Shown piece by piece: positions 8,187-15,997 of a stretch of 64,000 bases of DNA (position 1 is the stretch's first letter; each line of letters opens with the position of its first letter). Both the position numbers and the translations under genes were made by a program. The stretch comes from Rubripirellula amarantea (GTDB lineage Bacteria > Planctomycetota > Planctomycetia > Pirellulales > Pirellulaceae): NCBI RefSeq assembly GCF_007859865.1, contig NZ_SJPI01000003.1:372001-436000 (forward strand). Reading direction: 5' to 3'. Under the pieces are notes generated by a model. That model saw nothing but the letters and a program-made list of their open reading frames with translations, was not told where the DNA came from and ran no database searches.

Positions 8187-8522
8187 TCACTCTGACTCGC
8201 TGGGCAGGAACCGACCTTCAATGCACGCCATCAATTTTTTTAGGTGAGGTTCTGCAATCTGGTAATACACATTTCGCCCCTCACGCTCACTAGTCAGGAA
8301 ACCACAACGCTGGAGCAAGCGAAGATGGTCTGATCCAACATTGTCCTGGATGCCACAATCGGCCGCCAATTCGCCCACGGTGTACCGCCCATGCAACAAC
8401 ATCTGCACGATCCGCAATCGGACGGGATGAGCCAAGGTTTTCAAGCATTCGGCTGCTTGAGAAAAATCCTGGACCGTGCCCCGCGGTTTCGCAGCTTTGG
8501 TTTTGATTTGTTTCGTTGACAT
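8187..8522 (-). CDS. ArsR/SmtB-family transcriptional repressor
   Basis: This is a winged-helix repressor of 111 residues from the ATG at 8522. It shows L-A-H-P-V-R-L-R-I (helix 2), V-G-E-L-A-A-D-C-G-I (helix 3), the recognition helix N-V-G-S-D-H-L-R-L-L and the wing E-G-R-N-V-Y-Y. An ATG at 8546 would add eight residues, but it lies directly behind a -10 box and so before the predicted transcript start. GGAGGAG sits 8 bp upstream of 8522, which decides the start. Cysteines 26, 56, 73 and 100 are candidate thiol sensors; the ELCVCD arsenic site is absent. Position and shared operators suggest a BigR/SqrR-like sulfide-responsive role, although the cysteine pattern is not that of BigR. Confidence 0.88.
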   Translation of the reverse strand: MSTKQIKTKAAKPRGTVQDFSQAAECLKTLAHPVRLRIVQMLLHGRYTVGELAADCGIQDNVGSDHLRLLQRCGFLTSEREGRNVYYQIAEPHLKKLMACIEGRFLPSESE

Positions 8523-8546
8523 ATTAGGTGCTCCTCCGACACTCAT

Positions 8547-8574
8547 GTTATATCGCCATATGGCGAGGTGTCAA
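8547..8574 (-). promoter_or_regulatory. arsR promoter with embedded operator
   Basis: On the minus strand a perfect -35 TTGACA (8574-8569) is followed by a 16-bp spacer and the -10 TATAAC (8552-8547). The spacer is almost wholly occupied by the repeat ATATCGCC-ATAT-GGCGAGGT (8550-8569). A repressor bound here would block RNA polymerase, so autorepression is expected. Transcription should begin near 8540, inside the apparent extension of the reading frame. Confidence 0.8.
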
Positions 8575-8646
8575 TGAATATTACTCACCTCATTCCCACA
8601 AAAAGCTCGAATTTCCAGGTTCTCTGAAATCCCCTAGACACCGACG

Positions 8647-8718
8647 CTGCCCATGCCTTCGAAACCGACCATGCCATCAGACCCGACCATGCCATCATGT
8701 ATGACCATGTCATCGGGC
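8647..8718. repeat. Four degenerate 18-bp tandem repeats
   Basis: Four consecutive 18-bp units run through this stretch. The two central ones (8665-8682 and 8683-8700) share CCGACCATGCCATC; the outer two are more diverged. The array lies between the stop of the large CxxCH protein gene (8785) and the arsR promoter. No gene is supported here. Confidence 0.75.
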
Positions 8719-8784
8719 GTGCCCCAGATGCCAGATCATTGTCGAGCAAAAGGCGGGTTCACAAGCCAACCCTCGTCCACAGCG

Positions 8785-11700
8785 TTATTCTGCCGTGACC
8801 GCCATCACCACGGGTGCGATCACGTCAGACCCACTGGCGAATTCCAGCTTGGTTATCAATTCCGCCCGTTGTGGATGGATTGCGAGATAGCGGATTTGCC
8901 GGCCGTTTAGGTCGAACGCGAACTGCGAACCGGGAACATCAACGCGCCGGATGTAGTCCGCGAACTCTTTGCCGTTGATCAAATCGTGATCTTCGGTGAC
9001 ACCATCGGCATAGTGCAATCGAACAGTCATCGCGACCGCACCCTTGGCTCCGTAGGGGAAGGCCCAACCGCCTACTCCGCCAAGCATATGAATTGCTTTG
9101 GCCGAGCTATTGAAGGGAACGGAGACGGACTTCGGCATCCCTCGGCTTATTTCCCCGTTTGGACTGTGCAATACAATCGCGTTGGGGACGCTACCATCGC
9201 GAGGATCAGTCAACTGAAACGGCACCCCGGCAAATGTCTTGGGTGACCAGTCCGAGAAAATCAACCGTTCAGCCGAATTGTTTTTGTCGACAAACAGGCT
9301 GCGGTCACTCGGTAGGGTCACGCCTTTGCTCAAATCTACGGGAACAAACTTTCCTCTTTGCACAAGAAACTCCAGCAAATTGGTAAGTTCATCGGGGGTC
9401 ATCGACTTCTCGAATCCTTCGGGCATGATGGAATTCGTCGACATCCGAAACACATCGATGTCGTCGCGCAAGACACTAATCTTTTTGCCTTCGGTATCGA
9501 AAAGCTCAATTGACGTCTTCGATTCCGATGCCAACATGCCGTTGATGACGACACCGTCTAACGTCAGGACGCTGTACGCTCGAAAGTTTCCCTCTACGTT
9601 TCGATTGGGATCGAGAATATGCGTCAATAGTTCTTCTTTGGGATGAACTGACATCCCGGTTAGGTCTGGCCCCACGGTCGCACCTTCGCCGGAGTGCATG
9701 TGGCACTTCGCGCAATGCGTGGTGAATGCAAACTTGCCTTGGGTAGCACTGCCTTTGATGCTCGTCACGTACGACAAATCTTCTAGTACCTTCTTGCGAT
9801 CGGCGCTCGGCAGGGAACCACCTTGCTTGAGAACCTGCTTCGCAAGATCGCTTATCTCTTCATTGGAATGCGACGCAAGAGTCTGCTGCTGGTCAAGAGC
9901 AAGGTCATTGAGACTTGCTTGACCGGCTTGGATCCCACGTAACAAAGCAAGCGTCGATTGCGGACGCTTGAGCAGTTGAACGATCGCTACCTTTTTCACG
10001 CTGGGCGTCATTCCGTCGAATCGCTCAACCACTTCTTCACCAACTGTGTCGGACCGACTGCGGCCGATCGCTTCGATCAAACCGGTCGCTACATCCGGCG
10101 GTAGCCGCGGATTGACCTCGTCGAGCAACGCAACGACGATTCCGTCATCGTTGGGCATAAAGTCAACAAGCTCTTGAGCTGAATTGATCCGGGCTTGTTC
10201 TGATGCCGTATCATCGCGGACTTCCCCAAGCATTGAATCAGCGATTTGTTGGCCATACTTCGAGAACCGCTCGCTTCCCCAGCTCGTCGCCAGCTTGACG
10301 ATCATGCCCCTGGTTCCTGATGGCACCCGCGGCAGGACGTTTTCTAATTGGATCTCAACTTCAGGGTCCAAATTCACTAGCTTCGATTCGGCGCCCGCGT
10401 CAAATCCTGTAGAGAATCCCTGCACGACTGCGTCAAGCAATTGCGGATCGGCCTCGGAAGCGTTGGCCAGCACTATGGCTGCGTCAATCACGTCTCTTCC
10501 TCGCGCGTAGTGATTAGCAGCTCGTTCGACAATCTCAATCGCACGAGGTGTAGGGTTCTTTAAACTCGCAATCACTTTCAACACATGCTCGCTGTTGCGA
10601 GCTGCGGCACTGGTGGCAGAATCCGGGATCCAACGGTCCATCATCGAGCCAGGATCGCTAAGCACATCAAGCACAATTTTGGCTCCGACCTCGCTAGCTG
10701 GCATATCCGCAATCGCCAACACCGCCGCCAATCGAACTTGGGCGTTTGAGTCCCATTGCAGATTCGCAGCATCGATTGCTTTCGCGGAACCTTCGATGGG
10801 AGGCAAGACTTGTAACGCGTTTCGACGCACGCCCGCCGAGGGGTGTTTTAGTGCACTAAAGACAACGTCGTTGACCTCGTCATGCGAGCCGTCGAGTAAT
10901 CCCAAACCATGCATCGTCCACAGCGCATGAATCGCTGCCACATTCAATCCGATTTCGTCTACCGTTGGGGATTGGATCAACGAGCACAAGGCATCAGAGA
11001 CATCCGGTTTGCCTCGTTCGACAAGTAAGCGTTGAGCGTGCTTGCGAACCAACATGGTCGGATTGGCGAGGGCCCCGACCAGTTGATCAGCCGATGCCTG
11101 GGACAAGTCGGGCAATGGTTTGCGTTCGGATCCATCGGCGACCAGACGGTAAATCCGACCGTGCTTTTTGTCTCTCAGCTCAGTCTCGTACGCCGCTCCC
11201 TTACCCGTCTTAAATCCTTTCGGCGTTGGATTGTGCTGGACGATGTAGTTGTACCAATCAATGACCCAAACCTGTCCGTCGGGCCCAACTTCTGCCATGA
11301 TCGGTGCAGTCCATTCGTCATCGCTGGCGAACAAGTTGAACGAGTTTGTTGAACTGAAATCACTGCCGTTGGATTCAAGCACAAACGAGCCTACCAGGTG
11401 GCCAGTGGGACCGCATACAAACGCCACGCGGTTCCAGTACTGTTGCGGGTATTCGCGTGCGGTGTACAACGCATGACCTGCGGCTGCGGTGTAGCCACCG
11501 TGATGATCGACTTGTCGGACTCGGTCGGTGATGGGATGAAAATCGTTGGTGTCTGCAATTGACGAAAGAGTAAGGGACGACGCCCAGCCGCGAACCTGTT
11601 CGTAGTAGCGGTTGGCAATGGGCATGTAGATGCTGGGGTTACCGTTGGCAGTTGATCCAAAGATGATCCCCTCTTCGCTAATACCGAGCCCCCAAGTGTT

Positions 11701-13224
11701 ATTATTCGTCGATCGGATGAACTCGACCTCGCTGCCATCGGGCCGCATTCGAAAGAATCCCATGCGGAAACTCTGCTGTTCTTTTCCATTGGCGACGGGT
11801 TTGGAATTGTTGTAGCCCTGCATCGCCCAAATCCAGTTATCGAGCCCATACTGAAAATTGCTGACGCCTCCGTGAGTGTCACCGAGCTGCCAGTTCGTTA
11901 TCAAGACTCTACGCTCATCCGCCTGATCGTCGCCGTCGGTATCCTTCAAGTACAACGTTTCCGTTGCATTCTGGACGATCACGCCGCCGCGTGAAAAAGC
12001 GATACTGGTGGGTATGCTGAGTTCTTCTGCGAAAACGGTAAACTTGTCAGCTTTCCCGTCGCCATCGGTATCTTCACAGATTCGAATCCGATCACGAGCG
12101 GTTTCACGCGGTTGCAGTTCGTTCGGGTAGTCGACAGTTTCAGCAACCCATAATCGTCCTCGTTCATCCCAGGCCATGCAGATTGGTTTGCCGCCTAAGT
12201 CGGGCTCCGAAGCGAAAAGTTCAACATGTAAACCTTGAGGAACGACGATGTGTTTAAGCGACTCCGCCGGTTCGACTGGCTTTTGCATCGTACTTAACGG
12301 TTCACCCTGCACGCCCCAATCCTTTGACGGTGTATAGTTTGGAATCTGGTTGCCCACCTCAACGTATTCGAACGGCTTTAAGTCTTTAGGCATCGCAGTC
12401 GTCTCGGGTACCGAGAACGGCCGATCGGCAAGGTAGTTCCCCGCAACCCGTGGATCACCGCCTGCGGCCCATCGAATGCCTCGCTCAACCAAATTTTGAA
12501 AACCAGGATTAGTCCAAGTCCGCGCGTCATGGCCCCACGCGGTGTAGAACACTCGCCCCGTTCCCTGATGACGTATCCAAGTCCATGGCTCGCGTCCTTC
12601 GGCGTCAACGCGGTATTCAAGAACCGTTCGATCCTTTTCGTTGTGAAGGTGATGGACGTAGGTTTCATCCCAACTCTTGAATCCTCCAAAACCGGACATC
12701 AATTCATGTCCTGAGTTTGCATCTTCGGCACGAAAGACACCTGTGCCATGCCGTTGAAATTGAGCACCCATGAGTGCAACTAGCTCAGGTTGATTGCGAA
12801 AGCAAAACGTAGCACAGTGCAAGGGTACAAACCCGCCGCCCTGATCAACGTACGCGAGCAAGTCATCCGCGCCCGCTTGATCAATCTCATCGATATTGGC
12901 GTAAAGCACGAACACGTCATACTGCTTCAATTTTTCTAAATTGACGTCCTCGACCTCGTCGGTGTACGTCATCTCAACGCCACGAGATCGAAGGATCGGC
13001 TGCAGTTCTTGAAATCGAGCTTTCGGTAGATGCGCTCCATCATCGCCCAAGAATAGAACACGAACGTCCTCGCACTGGCCATTGCATGGAAGACAGGCCA
13101 CCACGATGCAGGCTGCTATGGCAGACAGAACAAGCGGCAATCCCAATGGCCACCGCACTTTAAGAGGGTGGGGCAGGGCACGCGAAACAGCAACGGGTAA
13201 CGTCATTCTTCGTTCACTCGTCAT
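8785..13224 (-). CDS. PVC-type ThuA / membrane-bound dehydrogenase / CxxCH protein
   Basis: This 1479-residue exported protein has an N-terminal hydrophobic segment (about 28-47) that serves as signal or anchor. The ThuA-like domain (about 53-270) begins V-R-V-L-F-L-G-D-D-G. A PVC-type beta-propeller dehydrogenase domain (about 320-690) has W-D-E-R-G-R-L-W-V-A-E-T-V-D-Y-P-N and several D-T-D-G-D loops. A HEAT-like helical region (about 700-1110) follows, then a c-type cytochrome with C-A-K-C-H (about 1160) and distal residues in V-G-P-D-L-T-G-M. The C-terminal domain is beta-rich and NPCBM-like. Such proteins are abundant in Planctomycetes and are thought to oxidise sugars or sugar derivatives in the periplasm. 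The gene lies downstream of a Gfo/Idh/MocA gene and a XylR-type regulator, which supports carbohydrate catabolism. Confidence 0.88.
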   Translation of the reverse strand: MTSERRMTLPVAVSRALPHPLKVRWPLGLPLVLSAIAACIVVACLPCNGQCEDVRVLFLGDDGAHLPKARFQELQPILRSRGVEMTYTDEVEDVNLEKLKQYDVFVLYANIDEIDQAGADDLLAYVDQGGGFVPLHCATFCFRNQPELVALMGAQFQRHGTGVFRAEDANSGHELMSGFGGFKSWDETYVHHLHNEKDRTVLEYRVDAEGREPWTWIRHQGTGRVFYTAWGHDARTWTNPGFQNLVERGIRWAAGGDPRVAGNYLADRPFSVPETTAMPKDLKPFEYVEVGNQIPNYTPSKDWGVQGEPLSTMQKPVEPAESLKHIVVPQGLHVELFASEPDLGGKPICMAWDERGRLWVAETVDYPNELQPRETARDRIRICEDTDGDGKADKFTVFAEELSIPTSIAFSRGGVIVQNATETLYLKDTDGDDQADERRVLITNWQLGDTHGGVSNFQYGLDNWIWAMQGYNNSKPVANGKEQQSFRMGFFRMRPDGSEVEFIRSTNNNTWGLGISEEGIIFGSTANGNPSIYMPIANRYYEQVRGWASSLTLSSIADTNDFHPITDRVRQVDHHGGYTAAAGHALYTAREYPQQYWNRVAFVCGPTGHLVGSFVLESNGSDFSSTNSFNLFASDDEWTAPIMAEVGPDGQVWVIDWYNYIVQHNPTPKGFKTGKGAAYETELRDKKHGRIYRLVADGSERKPLPDLSQASADQLVGALANPTMLVRKHAQRLLVERGKPDVSDALCSLIQSPTVDEIGLNVAAIHALWTMHGLGLLDGSHDEVNDVVFSALKHPSAGVRRNALQVLPPIEGSAKAIDAANLQWDSNAQVRLAAVLAIADMPASEVGAKIVLDVLSDPGSMMDRWIPDSATSAAARNSEHVLKVIASLKNPTPRAIEIVERAANHYARGRDVIDAAIVLANASEADPQLLDAVVQGFSTGFDAGAESKLVNLDPEVEIQLENVLPRVPSGTRGMIVKLATSWGSERFSKYGQQIADSMLGEVRDDTASEQARINSAQELVDFMPNDDGIVVALLDEVNPRLPPDVATGLIEAIGRSRSDTVGEEVVERFDGMTPSVKKVAIVQLLKRPQSTLALLRGIQAGQASLNDLALDQQQTLASHSNEEISDLAKQVLKQGGSLPSADRKKVLEDLSYVTSIKGSATQGKFAFTTHCAKCHMHSGEGATVGPDLTGMSVHPKEELLTHILDPNRNVEGNFRAYSVLTLDGVVINGMLASESKTSIELFDTEGKKISVLRDDIDVFRMSTNSIMPEGFEKSMTPDELTNLLEFLVQRGKFVPVDLSKGVTLPSDRSLFVDKNNSAERLIFSDWSPKTFAGVPFQLTDPRDGSVPNAIVLHSPNGEISRGMPKSVSVPFNSSAKAIHMLGGVGGWAFPYGAKGAVAMTVRLHYADGVTEDHDLINGKEFADYIRRVDVPGSQFAFDLNGRQIRYLAIHPQRAELITKLEFASGSDVIAPVVMAVTAE

Positions 13225-13318
13225 AGAGAATTAGAAAGATAATGGGGGCGCTAGGCTGTCGTCACTTTTTGAACGGACGGACGAACAGCTCAGTCCATAG
13301 AAACGCGATGCGTTAGTT

Positions 13319-14455
13319 CTAGACCGCTGGTTGGTTCTTCAACGTGAACTCGGGCAGACGAACGACCTGACCGCCATTCATTGCGGATTCGTGAGCGCAG
13401 ATTCCGACGCACGTCCAGTTTGCGGAAGTCACCGCATCAGGCCGAGGTGCCCGATCATCAATCACTGCACGAACAAATTCATTCACCAAATGAGGATGTG
13501 ATCCGCCATGGCCGCCGCCCTGCACGAACGAGAGGTGCTCAGAATCGTGAATTTCTTGTGCCTGGGTGAAGCGTCGAATCGGCTCTGGCAATAGATGCGC
13601 AAAGTCCGGGACTTCAATTGGTTGAGCAATCTCAGGCTCAGGCTTCTTTGCCGTGTGCAATACGTGAGGTTGATTTTCGATTAGCGTCCATTCAAAACTC
13701 TTCTTGGTTCCATAGACATCAAAACTCTCGCGGTACTGTCGCGCAACGTCGTAAAGCGTTCGCCATATATGCGCTGTCAGGTCTGAATCTTGAAGCTTGA
13801 TATGACAGGTTTCGACCGCGAATTTGCATCCTGACTTTTTCGCGATGTCGTCGCGGACTGTCCCCGAACCGAAACAACTGACGTACTCGGCAAGCCCGTC
13901 TACTAATCCAAGACAAGGACTGACGACGTGAGTGGCGTAGTGCATCGGCACCATCTTTTCCCAGTAATCCGGCCATCCGTCCATGTCTTGCGGATGCGAA
14001 GCAGCCAAGTGCTGGATTTTCCCCAACTCGCCACGTTCGTACATATCTTTGATGAACAGGAATTCGCGGCTGTACACAACCGTTTCTGCCATCATGTACC
14101 TCAGCCCCGTCTCTTCCACCTTTTCCACGATCTGACGACATTCATCAATCGTTGTCGCCATGGGAACCGTGCACATCACGTGCTTGCCAGCGTCCAAGGC
14201 GCGAAGCGACATCCATGCGTGATCGCCGATGGGACTGTTAATGTGAACAGCATCCACGCTCGGATCAGCAAGCAACGCGTCAAAGTCTGTGTAACGTCCC
14301 GCCACGTCGAACTGATCCGCCGTCTTGTTCATTTCAACTTCGTTACGACGACAAACGGCGACCACTTCGGCGTCGGGGTGAGCAAGATAAATTGGAATGA
14401 ACTCGGATCCAAACCCTAGTCCCACCATTGCCATTCTAACTTTTTGTTCGTTCAT
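13319..14455 (-). CDS. Gfo/Idh/MocA-family oxidoreductase
   Basis: The 378-residue protein has an N-terminal Rossmann fold (V-G-L-G-F-G-S-E-F), the family's E-V-V-A-V-C-R-R, and G-K-H-V-M-C-T-V-P-M, where the usual E-K-P loop is replaced by T-V-P. The C-terminal substrate domain contains a G-G-G-H-G-G-S-H-P-H stretch. The ATG at 14455 is preferred to a GTG two codons upstream. NAD(P)-dependent oxidation or reduction of a sugar or inositol derivative is typical of the family. A 94-bp gap separates it from the large dehydrogenase gene on the same strand, and it is divergent from the XylR-type regulator. Loss of the EKP lysine is worth noting: in family members with this motif the lysine contributes to catalysis. 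Confidence 0.87.
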   Translation of the reverse strand: MNEQKVRMAMVGLGFGSEFIPIYLAHPDAEVVAVCRRNEVEMNKTADQFDVAGRYTDFDALLADPSVDAVHINSPIGDHAWMSLRALDAGKHVMCTVPMATTIDECRQIVEKVEETGLRYMMAETVVYSREFLFIKDMYERGELGKIQHLAASHPQDMDGWPDYWEKMVPMHYATHVVSPCLGLVDGLAEYVSCFGSGTVRDDIAKKSGCKFAVETCHIKLQDSDLTAHIWRTLYDVARQYRESFDVYGTKKSFEWTLIENQPHVLHTAKKPEPEIAQPIEVPDFAHLLPEPIRRFTQAQEIHDSEHLSFVQGGGHGGSHPHLVNEFVRAVIDDRAPRPDAVTSANWTCVGICAHESAMNGGQVVRLPEFTLKNQPAV

Positions 14456-14530
14456 ACCCACAGAGTCTCACTCGAGAGAAGATTCGCAAGTTGATTACCC
14501 GATCGCATCCAACACAAGCGATGCGTCATT

Positions 14531-14616
14531 CGAGTATTAGCGTGTTGTTATGCGAGTATAGAACTACCGACGTTCGAGAAAATGTGAAAACGCGCATGAC
14601 ATGTGTGAAATTTCAC
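14531..14616. promoter_or_regulatory. Direct repeats in the divergent regulator/oxidoreductase promoter region
   Basis: CGAGTAT occurs at 14531-14537 and 14553-14559, 22 bp apart. GTGAAA occurs at 14584-14589 and 14605-14610, 21 bp apart; the second copy belongs to the palindrome GTGAAATTTCAC (14605-14616). Spacing of about two helical turns is what AraC-type regulators use for paired half-sites. The sites lie between divergent genes, one of which encodes an AraC/XylR-type regulator. Binding is inferred, not shown. Confidence 0.5.
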
Positions 14617-14653
14617 CATTGAAAGTGGCGGCTTTCAGGTAGACTCGCAAATC

Positions 14654-15841
14654 ATGACGAAACAGAAAACAGTTGGGCTGCTGATCGAGACATCCAATGC
14701 GTACGCGCGGGGTTTGTTGAGCGGTATCGCCTCGTACATTCACGAACATGACTTGTGGTCCATTTACTTGATTGAACAGGAACGCGGCGCTGCTCCACCA
14801 TCCTGGCTTAAGGACTGGGATGGTGACGGTCTGATTGCACGCATCGAAAACGACGCGATTGCCAACGTGATCAAACAACTGAAGATGCCCATCGTAGACG
14901 TCAGTGCGGCACGCAAGATGCCTAAGGTTCCCTGGGTCGAGACCAACGACACCGCCATTGCCCAATTAGCGTTCGAACACTTTCGCGAGCGAGGTTTCGA
15001 ACACTTTGCGTATTGCGGCGAGTCGGATTTCCAGTGGTCCATGCAACGGCAACTCGCGTTCGAACAGTTGGTCACCGAGGCTGGTTTCACCTGCAGCTTA
15101 TTTACCGCGAATACCCGACCAACGCGAATGCTTTCACTCAAACGGGAGCGCTTGAGAATGGCCAAGTGGCTCCTTTCGCTGCCACGACCGACCGGAATCT
15201 TGGCTTGCTATGACATCAAGGCTCAACAGGTTCTTGATGTCTGTCGTGAGTACGAGATTAAAGTCCCTATGGAGATCGCATTGCTTGGTGTCGACAACGA
15301 CGAACTCCTATGCGACTTGTGCACGCCACCTCTTTCAAGCGTTGCTCCGGCGGCTCACCAAACTGGTCGCGAGGCAGCAGCGATGCTGGATGTATTGATG
15401 AAAGGAGGCGTCGTCAAACCTCTTTCCAAATTGCTTGAACCACTCGGAGTCGTTACTCGACAATCGACCGATGTATTGGCCATCGAGGATCCTGAGATCG
15501 CGAGCGCGGTTCGCTACATTCGAGACCATTGCTGCGAAGGAATCAACGTGAACGATGTGTTAAAAACGATTCCGCTTTCGCGTCGAGTGTTCGAGAATCG
15601 TTTTCTGGCGATCGTTGGCCGTACGCCTCACCAAGAAATCATACGGCGGCGCATCGAGCGAGTTCGTCGATTGTTAGTCGAAACCAACCTGCCACTCTCC
15701 CAGATCGCTGATCGTTGTGGATTCATGAACCACGAATACATGAGCGTTGCCTTCCGACGAGCCATGGACATTCCGCCGGCAACTTACCGCCGCAACATCC
15801 GCAAACACTACACAAATTCACCGTCCGCAGAATCGCCATAA
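14654..15841 (+). CDS. XylR-type AraC-family transcriptional regulator
   Basis: This 395-residue regulator has an N-terminal LacI-like periplasmic-binding-protein fold (about 5-275) that starts T-V-G-L-L-I-E-T-S-N-A-Y-A-R-G-L-L, and a C-terminal AraC DNA-binding domain (about 285-390) with L-S-R-R-V-F-E-N-R-F and the second helix-turn-helix I-A-D-R-C-G-F-M-N. This is the domain order of E. coli XylR and of the many planctomycete paralogues next to carbohydrate genes. It probably senses a sugar and controls the divergent oxidoreductase and perhaps the large dehydrogenase. The ligand cannot be read from the sequence. Confidence 0.92.
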   Translation: MTKQKTVGLLIETSNAYARGLLSGIASYIHEHDLWSIYLIEQERGAAPPSWLKDWDGDGLIARIENDAIANVIKQLKMPIVDVSAARKMPKVPWVETNDTAIAQLAFEHFRERGFEHFAYCGESDFQWSMQRQLAFEQLVTEAGFTCSLFTANTRPTRMLSLKRERLRMAKWLLSLPRPTGILACYDIKAQQVLDVCREYEIKVPMEIALLGVDNDELLCDLCTPPLSSVAPAAHQTGREAAAMLDVLMKGGVVKPLSKLLEPLGVVTRQSTDVLAIEDPEIASAVRYIRDHCCEGINVNDVLKTIPLSRRVFENRFLAIVGRTPHQEIIRRRIERVRRLLVETNLPLSQIADRCGFMNHEYMSVAFRRAMDIPPATYRRNIRKHYTNSPSAESP

Positions 15842-15898
15842 TTCACTTTGCGAATGAGACGCAACCTTGATTGTGTTTCCATTCGCGATCATGTTGAA

Positions 15899-15925
15899 AT
15901 CTGATCTTAGATGTCAAAATCAGAT
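15899..15925. other. Hairpin between convergent regulator and copA genes
   Basis: ATCTGAT (15899-15905) and ATCAGAT (15919-15925) are inverted copies separated by 13 bp. The pair lies between the stop of the XylR-type gene (15841) and the stop of the convergent copA gene (15998). It lacks a T tract, so use as a terminator is uncertain. Confidence 0.4.
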
Positions 15926-15997
15926 CGAACATGAGCATGGGTGCCGCTGACCTAGCCTTCAATGCTTGATCTAGGTATTGCTACGCTTGCGCAGGTA

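Noticed and set aside
8653-8910. 85-residue plus-strand frame with Met-Pro-Ser repeats
   Set aside because: It is produced by the 18-bp tandem repeats and runs into the antisense of the large dehydrogenase gene.
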